DNA of 64,000 nt, from contig WSUB01000145.1 in assembly GCA_019633425.1 (NCBI GenBank), positions 38,798 through 102,797 of the forward strand, given 5' to 3'. Each line of letters begins with the position of its first letter. The stretch's first letter is position 1. Both the position numbers and the translations under genes were made by a program. Origin of the DNA: Tulasnella sp. 424 (lineage: Eukaryota; Basidiomycota; Agaricomycetes; Cantharellales; Tulasnellaceae). The notes under the pieces are model-generated. The model searched no databases, had not been told where the DNA came from, and worked only from the letters and a program-made list of their open reading frames with translations. Shown one piece after another: positions 43,883-54,190 of this stretch.

Positions 43883-44487
43883 TTATGGGACGACCTCCAA
43901 GTAACCCTGGACGACGAGATGCTCGACATGAGATCGAGCAGCTTGGTATCTTTGACAGAGCTTAAAAAACGCAAACTGGCCGCTCTCCGTCTGCACAGTC
44001 CCACATTCCTTCACAACCACCACGTTGACTCGCATATCTCGCGGGGGAACGGTGATGCGTTGAAGCCGGGTCCAACACATCCATCACCTCATTGCGGATA
44101 TCGGAAATCGAAGCATTGTAGCTTCGCAAGAAGTCGACCTCATGTGAAGATAATTTGGACCGAATCTTGGGGTCGGTGAGGAAGTGAGGAAGGGCGCCTC
44201 CGACGGACCAGTAGAGCTGCCTGAGGCGTTCGATGCGGTGGGCATGGTACGCGAGTAAGCAGCGCTTGTCTCGGCGGATTGCGATGTGATACATCATTGA
44301 TGCGCAGAGGACTTGTTGAGACGGCGTTAGGGCATTGATATCGGGGCCGACGGTCTTCTGCAGATCGCTCTGAAGTGTTCGGACCTCAAGTTAGACATTG
44401 CGGACGATCGTTGTATTTGTAGAGAGTATCAGTTTGAGAGGATCGCTTGGACTCGACGACGAGCGGGAGAGGTTGGTCTCCGAACAT
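43883..44487 (-). pseudogene. PSF1: PSF1 relic (S7)
   Basis: Start codon complementary to 44485-44487 (MFGDQPLPLVVESKRSSQTD, the cleanest N-terminus). A 5-bp deletion follows YKYND, and a TAA lies where other copies have a Gln codon. The middle is open (YHIAIRRDKRCLLAYHAHRI, LYWSVGGALPHFLTDPKIRS, ISDIRNEVMDVLDP) and then shifts frame. C-terminus VEHLVVQGYLEVVP with stop at 43883. Family role: GINS subunit of the CMG replicative helicase. Confidence 0.85.
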
Positions 44488-45410
44488 GATGAGAGGCCTA
44501 GGGTAAAGCTGGTGAGCAATCGCTCTCGGACGTCCGGAACGTTATCTCCGTGGAGCCGAATCTCCTGAAGTGCGCTTCCAGACTGACGTCACTCACCCCT
44601 GAAGCTCACAATGGCAGAGGACCCAGCACTACCGCCTAGAACGCCCCCGAAAGGTGAGTACTCATTGACGGCTAGCTCCTTGCCAGCTCCCAATAATTTC
44701 CATACAGACCTTTCGGCGCATGACCGGCTTGCGGACCGATGCCGGTGGACAATACTTCCTTTTTAGGAAGGTGGATAGAGTGAGGTGCATTGTCTCCACT
44801 CAGGGTCGTGCAATAAATACTTCCATTAGGCTGTAAAGTAGGAATGATCTGTCACTTGGCGCTCCGAGACAGCGTCCCAATATGTAGCTCGAGAAAGCTT
44901 GACCTCCGTTCCACCTGCACTGATATCATGTAAATATACGGTGCGCCGGTATCCGAAACGTCTCTTGCAAGGCTTGCTGGCTACAACCAGATGCGAAAGT
45001 GATCCTACAGGATACGGTGACATACGACTACCTCGTCCTCCTCTTCGCCCTCCTCGGTCCACCCCGTCAGAGGCAGGAACATCCAGTACTGTGTCGCGCG
45101 TCTCCGATTACTCCTCAGTCCGTCATCCCTGTCCCCTCAGCTCTGGTAGATCCTGAACAACTTGCTAACGACCGTGATTGCATGATCCTTCTAGCGGCAG
45201 TGACGTGAGCAGGCCCTGGAACGGCTTAACAAGATCCTAGAGCGGCTCGGGACAGGTGCCTCCTTCTCTAGCATCTACTAAGTACCACTAGGGACGCGAC
45301 GTTAGCTGACGGCCCGAGAGCGAGTTTGCAAGTGTCTCGGTTGTATATAAAGGAGAGGGGACGTCCATATCTGAACGCAGGCCAGAGAATGTCGGGAACG
45401 AAATCGACTG
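44488..45410. other. Recurrent post-PSF1 module and relic Y (S7)
   Basis: The small-gene exon-1 pattern (ATGGCAGAGGACCC, then GTGAGT and CAG about 55 nt on) is at 44613-44710. Patch Y at 45000-45060 reads VILQDTVTYDYLVLLFALLG. Further parts are deleted relative to S5. No intact gene. Confidence 0.45.
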
Positions 45411-45519
45411 AATGAAAGCGTATTAGGAGAGCGACTCGGCCAAGTCGAACGGATTCCAGCGATACTGAGGAGGAGAGGGGGCCTGGATAATTGGCAGGAA
45501 GACAGCTTAGCTTCATTCC

Positions 45520-46120
45520 TTGGAGCGTGCATCGGTCTCGTAGTGGTGCTCACTTGCGTTATGTGACAGCTTCCAACCGATGCACCGTGTCGCTCAAGCA
45601 CGGTGAGCAGAAAGGCTTATGTCTGTCGAGTACAGTAAGTAGGATATTTCTGAGTGCTTGACTAGGACAGGACGCGCACACGCGACTGGGGTTCATGATA
45701 GTTCAGATTGAAACGGACACGTGAGGCGACCTCAGGGATCAGCGGTGAATGGTGAACGACGCGAACATTTCCCTCAGCTGCTCATAAAAAAACGACCCGA
45801 CGTAGAGCTCTTTCTTAGTCGGTAATATTTTGCTGAGAGGATTAATGACTGAATGCTGTTCTCGATATCTCTGCGCGCTGCACCGGGGGGTTCTTCCCGT
45901 GACCCGGGTTATTCCAAGACAGCACATTCGAATTCTCATATCCCCCCTTCCGAAATCCACCATTCCTTGTCACTCGTCGATTCCTCTCAGGTCACGGGCT
46001 CGGATCCCCGAAGCGGGGCCTACTGATTTCAGAATATACAGCCGAACCCGCCCATCCGCTCAGTCGCCAAGTTGGCGACCGCGCGTCAGCAGTTGTTGAG
46101 AGGAATCGATACGAGCGAAT
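45520..46120. other. Relic Z fragment and promoter cassette (S7)
   Basis: 45520-45770 is an internally deleted copy of relic Z (compare 30840-31262). 45770-46120 matches 31270-31660 and includes the 17-bp palindrome at 46063-46079. No gene. Confidence 0.45.
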
Positions 46121-46830
46121 CTAAAGCCGAAACTCTCAAGACGGAGAGGGCCGAGTCCTCTGCTGTGAGCGACGGCGGGCCGTGCTTAATGCACCTGGTT
46201 GCTCCTTACTCGGGGTAAGGGCGATCTGGTCTTGGTAACTCTTTTTTTGGACGGTGGGACGACGGACAAGACGTAGCGGTCAAGACACTTCGATTGGGCA
46301 TGGACATGGACCGAGAAACGTTCCCTCACGTAAGTCATTCTGGTTTGTTTGCACGTTCTACCCCTTTTATACATCATCTCTTGTCTAGACCATTAGGACA
46401 ACCGGCCGAACCTCGATCATCGCAACGTGTTCGCCGGCTGTATTAGATGTCGAACGATGTTTTGTACGTCTGCGAGTGTTACCGTACGAAAACAGAAACT
46501 TTGCCCTTCAATGTGCGAGGTGGTCTGTTTTTGGTACAAGGACAGAGTGCCGCCTTCTCCGAGTCTGCCATGTAACCGTGGCCGAGGAACTGGCTCGAGA
46601 CGTCGACGGAGATCCTAGTCCGCGTGTTTCGGCACACCGAGCTCCGGGATCCCACCCGGAAGGTCGACTCCTTTTCTTTGTAAGAGCGAGATGACCAAGA
46701 TTCGGAAAAAAAAACTTGGAGGCTCCAGCTGATAACTCTCGTTGGGACGAAGGTACTCTGATGTCACGGCTCTCGGGTTCTTGCTATGGCAGTGTAGAGA
46801 GCCTCCAAATCAAAAAATCGACTCTCTCTT
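46121..46830. other. Spacer, partly unique
   Basis: 46121-46440 has no counterpart that I can see in other spacers and no recognisable gene. 46500-46810 is the cassette shared with 24800-25110 and 58170-58450. Confidence 0.4.
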
Positions 46831-47402
46831 CAGATAAGATCAGGGATATGCGTTGAATGGGGCTATAAGTGGTGTCGATGGAGGGCAGGTGGAAGCGTTG
46901 CAATCGTGGATAAATGGGGCTTACCGGCCCCCGCGTAGAGGACTCGCCGGACAGCAGCGAGGACAGAGGGATCTAGAGCAGTCTATTAATAGCATTAACG
47001 TTACGGCATAATTGATTTCGGTGAAACTGCCTCTCAGTCTGGTGTGTGGTTGTCCGCTGTACCTTCCGTTATCTTGTGGCGTGCATAACCGTGTGAGATG
47101 GTGCTAACCGACTTCATCGCACGGACCTAGAAAGAACAATCGCAGATCCTGAAAACGCACAGCTACAGGACCGATGTGGCGTGCTCAATTTTAGCCTTGC
47201 GAAGAAGGGCAGGTAGAGATGCAAGCTGTCTCGGGTGGAGGAAACTCCTCTGTCCTTTATTCCTCTCCCGCGCACGATCGCCCACTACTCGCTCCCTCGT
47301 AAACACTCCATCAGCTTCCCCCCTCCCTCCAACTCTTGACGATACCCAACCAAGAACGGCGACTCATATCAACATCTAGCATCTTCTCACTTGAAACATT
47401 CC
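46831..47402 (+). promoter_or_regulatory. Upstream region of copy H
   Basis: Conserved motif TTATCTTGTGGCGTGC at 47069-47084, about 330 bp before the ATG; CT-rich leader at about 47310-47340. Collinear with the E, F and I promoters. Confidence 0.45.
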
Positions 47403-50400
47403 ATGCCAAAAGACGACAATCACGATGCCGGGCCTTCCGCTTTGCCTGGCTCACCGTCCGATTCGAACCGCGATACTTCCTCCCGTGTATTTCGGCCGAG
47501 CGCTCAGCTGGTACGTCCTTCCCGACCCTCATAGACAATTTCAATGACTCCTCAAAACTACTTTTCCTGATAGAGAGCGAAACTCCTGAAGCTTGCGAAT
47601 CGGCAGCTTGATCGCTCCTTTATCGAATTCGTCAACGGGGCACCCGAGTTCCGTGGAGGTTATGCAACAGTCGTACGAGCCTGTTTGGTCCCCCCCTCCA
47701 GTGGTGCAAACGACTTTACCAGCCGGGTTCGTTTTCTCCGGGGACCGTCTGAGCGGAAGGTCGGTGCTAGTCTGCTTCCCAGGGTATTGGCAGTGACGAT
47801 GAGCGGCTCATCAGTTCTACCTTATAGGATGTAGCAGTCAAGAAAATGAAAATGTCAGATGACCCAGCGCGGATATTAGGGGTAAGAAGACTCCGACCAA
47901 TCACGTAGTGGTTTCAGCTCTGAGGTCTTTCCGTGCAGTTGGCCCTTAGGGAAGCCGAATTCTTGGCCGGACTTTCTCACGAAAATGTCATTGGGCTCGA
48001 AGGATTCGTCAGAGATCTGCCCCAGAATGTAGTTTGGCTGGTCTTTCCCTGGGCGGAGAACGGAAACTTGAGGAACTTTATCGCCTCAGCAGAATGGGAG
48101 ATCCCCGAACGAATCTGGCTGGTACGATCGGACTATCTTTTCTTCGACTTATTTTTGACACTCTGCATTCCAGATTAACGACGTGGCTAGAGGAGTCGAA
48201 TATCTCCATAGCCGGGAACCCCCAATCCGCCACGGCGACCTCAAATCTGTATGCTCTAAGAGAATCATATTGAACCACTGACAAACATCGCTCTGACTTT
48301 GCAGATAAACATATTGATCAACTCCGAGTACCGCGCGGTCATTACCGACTTCGGTTCCGCTCGCCGTGTCGCAACCGAGGATCTGAAGCCGATGAGGCAA
48401 GCTGAAAACGAATCGCAAGCAGGGGTGTCGCTAAAAGCAAAGTTTGACGAAACTACCAACGCCATCAGCATCACGCTGACAAGTGATAAGTACACGCTTC
48501 GTTGGGCTGCTCCGGAGCTATTGAAAGAGGAGGAAGCTACCGTTGCGAGCGATACCTGGGCACTGGGGTGTGTAGCGTACGAGGTAAGGTTCAGGTCACA
48601 TATCGTTGACAGCTAAGGCTCAAGCATCGACTCCCAAAACAGGTAATGACCAACTCAATCCCGTTTCAAGATATCAAGGATGCCATCGTCGTCATGCGGA
48701 TCATTCGGGGAGACCTCCCTTCGATCACCAACAACGCTCGAATGTTATTGATTCAGGCACTCTGTTCCATGATACTTGCGTGCTGGAACATCGACCCGCG
48801 GAAACGACCGACTGCGGAGAACTGCCGAGAGTCAATCAAATGGATGGTGAGCAATGGCAATTTCGGGTCGACCACGTGCAATTGACCTAGTTTGGTATAG
48901 CCTATGATTAGGCCAGACCCGATACGGACCGTGGATGCAGCCGCTTCTAGGGCTCGCTCTCCAGCACTTCTGATGAAACTGGGACGGATGCATGCAAGGC
49001 AGGGTGACTACCCGAGTGCGCTAGCCTTCTTCAGTGATGCTGCGGGTAGCTACGGGGATGTCGGCGACAGGAAAGGAAAGGCAGCGGCGTTGGCTGAGGT
49101 GGCGCAAGTGCATCGGCTTCGAAACGAGTACAGCCAGGCCGCGACATTCTACTCCGAGGGCCTCCAAATCTGCACCGACCTGGGCGACAGGGGAGGGAGA
49201 GCCGACGCTCTTTGGGGTCTCGCTCAGATGCATATGCTTCAAAGCGAGTACACCCAGGCTGTGACATTCTTCATCGAGGCCCTCCAAATCCACACCGACA
49301 TCGGCGACAGGGAAGGGAGATCCGACGCTCTTTTGGGTCTCGCCGAAGTTCATCGGCTTCGAAACGAGTACAGCCAGGCCGTGACCTTCTACACCGAGGC
49401 CCTCCAAATCTGCACCGACATCGGCGACAGGGGAGGGAGAGCCGACACTCTTTGGGGTCTCGGTCAGATGCATATGCTTCAAAGCGAGTACACCCAAGCC
49501 GTGACATTCCTCACCGAGGCCCTCCAAATCCGCACCGACATCGGCGACAGGCTCGGAAGAACTGACGCTCTTTTGGGTCTCGCTCAGGTGCATATGCTTC
49601 AAAGCGAGTACACCCAGGCCGTGACATTCTACACCGAGGCCCTCCAAATCCGCACCGACATCGGCAACAGGCGAGGGAGAGCCGACGCTCTTTCGGGTCT
49701 CGCTAAGGTGCATATGCGTCAAAGCGAGTACACCCAGGCCGTGACATTCTATACCGAGGCCCTCCAAATCCGCACCGACATCGGCGACAGGCTCGGAAGA
49801 GCCGACGCTCTTTTGGGTCTCGCCGAAGTTCATCGGCTTCGAAACGAATACAGCCAGGCCGTGACATTCTACACCGAGGCCCTCCAAATCCGCACCGACA
49901 TCAGTGACAGGAAAGGGAGAGCCGACGCTCTTTGGGGTCTCGCTCAGGTGCATATGCTTCGAAGCGAGTACACCCCGGCCGTGACATTCTTCACCGAGTC
50001 CCTCCAAGTCTGCACCGACATCGGCGACAGGCTCGGAAGATCCAACGCTCTTTTCAGCCTCGCTCAGGTGCACCGGCTTCGAAACGAGTACAGCCAGGCC
50101 GTGACATTCTACACCGAGGCCCTCCAAATCCGCACCGACATCGGTAACAGGCGAGGGAGAGCCGACGCTCTTTCGGGCCTCGCTGACGTGCATCGGGTTC
50201 GAAACGAGTACAGCCAAGCCAACACTCTCTTTTCCGAGGCGCTGGAAATCTTTACCGACATTGGGTCCGGATCCGGCAGAGCTAACTCGTTGCTGGGCCT
50301 TGGTGACGTGCATCGCGATCAGGGCAATTACAGGGAAGCAATTCGTCCTTATACAGAAGCCGCAGAAGTCTTCGACCAAATCGGAAATACTCAGGGTGCT

Positions 50401-50463
50401 GCTTCCGCTTCGAATCAAGCTGCCGAAGTCCGTCGACTATCCATGGGAGAAGAATCTACGTGA
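47403..50463 (+). CDS. Kinase-TPR protein, copy H
   Basis: Exons: 47403-47510, 47574-47759, 47828-47881, 47939-48121, 48174-48248, 48305-48583, 48643-48846, 48901-50463; 883 residues, open. Motifs: RGGYATVVRA, VAVKKM, LREAEFL, HGDLKSINIL, ITDFGSAR, WAAPELL, DTWALGC. The exon 2 linker between glycine loop and VAVK is shorter and different (ANDFTSRVRFLRGPSERK) from that of B-G, with a related one in copy I. The activation loop lacks one codon (LKPMRQ against LNKQMRQ). About 12 TPR units. Two unit types alternate (VHRLRNEYSQA and MHMLQSEYTQA), giving a 240-bp higher-order period. C-terminal end and 3' flank are of the E/F type. Confidence 0.9.
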
Positions 50464-50775
50464 TTGTTCTTCGAGGCATTCCAGATTCAGGGAGATCGAT
50501 GTTTGACTTGAGACGGAGTCCAAGTCACGACGCGATGCACGAATTTCGTTGCCGTATGGTCTGTTGGTTGAATGGCTCACTCTTTGTCTCTATCATCCAT
50601 TACTGTACGCTTCGATAGAAGTATTCCATCATCTTCCGATTTTTCTCGACTCTCAGTCAAGCTATCCCACCTGCATGCCGTGAACGCTTCATATGTATAC
50701 CCTAGTAGTTTGATATAATGAAACAACAATCCCGAAGAACGTATAGAGATAGTCTTATCGGTCAACTCCGTCCCT
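50464..50775. other. 3' flank shared by copies E, F and H
   Basis: Collinear with 29049-29370 and 35438-35780. No gene seen. Confidence 0.5.
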
Positions 50776-51930
50776 CTATACGCCTTTAGCGACCACCGCT
50801 TCCAGGACCTGCTTCGCCACACCATCCATCACACACTGTGCTTCACCGAAACCCTGCCCGTTTTCAGTAAGTCCGCCCCTGAGCGTCGTTTGTGAGCCAA
50901 AGTCTCCATCAGCGGTGGTGGAAGGGGCAATAGGCAGTCCGTTTAGGATCTTCAGGTGTCGGCGGTTTGGGGGAAGGATGTGAGGGGCCCGAATATGGTG
51001 TGCGCTGTTGAGCCGGTGGAGCAGGTAAAATGAGCCATGTTGAGAAGGAGGCCGATGATCTACGTGTGTTCGAAGCGATCAGGAAAGGTGCGGGCGTCGG
51101 AAATGGGGAAGGCAGCGTACCGGAGCGTCGACCTTGCGGAACATAGCAACGCCTTTCTTGGCGTCGATGAGGGCAACGTCTTGAGGTGTCGATACGATTA
51201 CAGCACCTGAACGGAGGCGAGATACGTCGGAACTTCTATGCAAGATGTATCATGGAATAGGCAAGCGTACCGCAAACCTGCGCCAGCTAACCGAGCGTCA
51301 ACTGGACGTCGCTCGTTCCGGGAGGCATGTCGATGACGAAAACCTCCAAGCCCGGATGACCTTCGCCGCCATGCCCCCTCCGATCAACATCGAACAGTTG
51401 CTGTTGAGCAGCTTTTTGGACGATAAACCCTCCCATACGACTGCGGTATCGTCCGTTTGAGGGACCATAAACCCGATGGACATGGATTGCAATCCGCGGT
51501 TTGAAAACGGGATGATTGCGCCAGCTGGAGACACAGTGAGGAACACCGAGTCAGGAGAAAATGCGCTTGGAGCGGACTCTAGAGAAGGGAGTAGAGGGGC
51601 TTTCGGATCTTTAGCTAGTTCCGGTGGCGGGAGTCCTTCCAAGCCCATTAATTTCGGTACAGAGGGGCCGAAGATGTCCAAATCTAGAAGACCAACTCTT
51701 GGATTACGGTCATCTAGGGACTGGCGAGCGAGTGCAACTGCAAGATTCGCTATGCAGGGATGATATTTAGTTTTATTTTACTTTGAGGGAAGCCAGCTCT
51801 CTAAGCTCACCAGCGACCGTGCTCTTGCCAACTCCTCATTTCCCACAATAGGGCGTTTGGATATTGGGCCGGATTTACGAGGCATTGCTGGCGGTACGCC
51901 AAGGCCTGCATAGGGAAGTCCCTGATCAAA
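50776..51930 (-). pseudogene. IND1: IND1 relic (S8), nearly full length
   Basis: Minus strand: MDIFGPSVPKLMGLEGLPPP (about 51681-51620), [20 protein letters not shown] (the family Arg is Glu), MPPGTSDVQL-like residues with the phosphate-loop Gly changed, [17 protein letters not shown] (about 51160-51110) and a C-terminus AKQVLEAVVAKGV with a stop at 50776. The P-loop is destroyed by a deletion near 51840. Confidence 0.8.
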
Positions 51931-52427
51931 GATCCCTACCGCAGTGGGTCAAAAATTGAGGCGACCTGCAAAGCAAAAGAAGATTCACCAGAGGGTTATG
52001 TCCTGCAGTCGAAGTTGTGTAGAACGGCCTGAGCCGTGCACTACACTTTGCTATTCGGAATGCTAAGCTCATTGGGATGGGGATTGCGAGAGGTTGGTGG
52101 ACTTGAACAAATCGTCTTCCCCTTTTGGAAAGGCCTCCGAGGTCATGTCTCCATTGTTGGGGCTTTCAGCGGGGTTACGGCCCTCGGTAGGTCCATACAG
52201 ACATGTCTTTATCTTTCATTTAGCACTCAATTGAACTCTACGATAACATCGTGTTCGGACCATGACCTGTTTCGGTGTTCGCCGAAGCCGACTTTGCGAT
52301 GTGCCTTTCCTTCGAATGTGGCAGTACCACCCAGGCTTTCAGAAGAAAGAAAATGTTCAGCCCTGATCAGCTATCGAGCCAAGAGCACACGCGAGCGAAT
52401 TGGGGGCTTACATGTGTTACCCCAATG
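51931..52427. other. IND1-PSF1 interval (S8)
   Basis: Collinear with 43406-43882. Short frames only; no gene supported. Confidence 0.5.
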
Positions 52428-53039
52428 TTATGGGACGACCCGTCGACCTCCAAGTAGCCTTGGACGATGAGATGCTCGACATGAGATCGAGCAGCTTGGT
52501 ATCTTCGACCGAGCTTGAATGCAAAGCTCCGCTCTCCGTCTGCACAGTCCCGCATTCCTTCACAACCACTACGTTGACTCGCATGTCTCGCGGGGGGACG
52601 GTGATGCCTTGCGCCAGGTCCAACACATCCAACACCTCATTGCGGATATCGGAAATCGAGGCGTTGCAGCTTCGCAGATATTCGACCTTGTGTGGAGATA
52701 GCTTGGACCGAATTTCGGGGTCGGTGAGGATGTGAGGAAGGGCGTTTCCGGACCAGTAGAGCTGCTTCAAGCGTTCGATGCGGTGGGCATGCTACGCGAG
52801 TAAGCAGCGCTTGTTTCGGCGGATTGCGATGTGATACATTGTTGATGTACGGAGGACTTGTTGAGACGGCGTTAAGGCATTGATATCGGGGCCGACGGTC
52901 TTCTGCAGATCGCTCTGAAGCGTTCGGACCTCGAGCTGGACATTGCGGACGAATTGATCGTTGTATTTGTAGAGAGAGTATCCGTCTGAAAGGATCGTTT
53001 CGACTCGACGACGAGAGCGAGAGGTTGGTCTTCGAACAT
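52428..53039 (-). pseudogene. PSF1: PSF1 relic (S8), most complete copy
   Basis: Start codon complementary to 53037-53039 (MFEDQPLALVVESKRSFQTD), then a two-base insertion in the CT run before YKYND. The next frame is open for about 90 codons (YSLYKYNDQFVRNVQLEVRT, LQKTVGPDINALTPSQQVLR, YHIAIRRNKRCLLA) until TAC becomes TAG in LAYHAH. The rest (SKLSPHKVEYLRSCNASISD, VPPRDMRVNVVVVKECGTVQ, ARSHVEHLIVQGYLEV) is in frame pieces to 52428, with a 7-bp insertion near the end. Length fits PSF1 (about 200 residues). Not functional as read. Confidence 0.87.
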
Positions 53040-53141
53040 GGTGAGAGGCTAACGGGCAATCGCTTTCGGACGGCCGGAGTGTTATCTCCGTGGAGTCGAA
53101 TTGCGTTTTCAGACTGACGTCGCTCACCCCTGAAGCTCACA

Positions 53142-53290
53142 ATGGCAGAGGACGCAGGACTACCACCTGGAAGGCCTCCGAAAGGTGAGTACTCATTGAC
53201 GGCTACTCCTTGCCAACTCCCAAAAAAAATATCCCTTCAGGCTTTTCGCCGCATGACCGGCTTGCGGACCGACGGACAATCCTTCCCTTT
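53142..53290 (+). pseudogene. Possible small two-exon gene divergent from PSF1
   Basis: ATG at 53142 begins MAEDAGLPPGRPPK; GTGAGT follows at 53185 and an AG at 53239-53240, so a 56-nt intron is plausible. The next exon would read FSPHDRLADRRTILPFLEGG then stop. Versions lie near 30205 (ATA), 44613 (ATG) and 63260 (ATG, MEEDPGLPPGTPPK). Conserved position and splice pattern support a former first exon. No family recognised; a short leader transcript is the alternative. Confidence 0.3.
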
Positions 53291-53339
53291 TTGGAAGGTG
53301 GATAGAATGAGGTGCATTGTCTCCACTCAGGGTCATAAA

Positions 53340-53905
53340 ACCATTGCCCTCCGGGCAGTCCTGGCCACGGCAGGCCTCACACTTACGTACCTACCGGGCC
53401 GAACAAGTTGTCCGTTGGACACACAGACTCGTGCAGTAACAATAAAAGATAGGCTTGAATATATACAATATAAAAAAATCGGACGAGGGAAAATAGGTCC
53501 ACAATGTAAGGGAGCGCGCGGAGCCATTCACAGTACATGGCAGGTAGATGCGACATGAAGAAAGAAGGGGGGAAAGGGTAGGTTCGTGGGTCAATCAGAG
53601 TAGGAAAAGCCAGATGGAGACGACGACACCATCGATTTTAAATCGTTTCGTGAGCTGTGGTCTGCCGCGCGAGGTGGGCCAGGAGGAAACGTGGTCAAAG
53701 CACGAATTGACGCTGAGAGCTTGAGGGATAGGCTTTGCCGCGCGAGGCGGACCGCCAGAGGAATATGGTCAAAGTTTCAAGTTGACGCGGAAGACGAGAG
53801 GACAAGCTTTCGGGCACATGATGAGGAACAACCCTCGCAAACACCGCCAAACGTTCATGTAAAAAAAGGGGGACAGAGATTTCAGCAGTTGAGACCTGGG
53901 AATCC
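53340..53905. mobile_element. Unclassified 570-bp insertion
   Basis: Interrupts the post-PSF1 module: the sequence before it (ACTCAGGGTCATAA) and after it (TTTCTATTGGACTG) are adjacent at 30380-30412 in S5. Inside, a motif of about 70 bp repeats (TGCCGCGCGAGG at 53668 and 53738). No terminal inverted repeats or clear target duplication, and no recognisable protein. Confidence 0.45.
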
Positions 53906-54190
53906 TTTTCTATTGGACTGTACAGCGTGAATGATCTGTCACTTGGCACTCCGATACAACGTCTCAATGGCTCGAGGAGGGGAATGCTTGACCTCTGTTG
54001 GATATCTCCCCACCTGCTGCCGAAACGTCTCTTGGCTTGGTGGCTCCAACCAGATGCGAGTCCAGAGATATCCCCGACTCAGTCGTAGACAGGAGGGTTC
54101 TGTTGGTCAAAATGGCGCACCGTTCCTGATACCAGGCACCATATCCCACGTTCGCTTACGAAAGCCTCCACTTGTCTCATACACACTCAG

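Noticed and set aside
52428..53039. Functional PSF1 gene
   Set aside because: Two-base insertion near the start and TAC to TAG in LAYHAH; other copies are worse.
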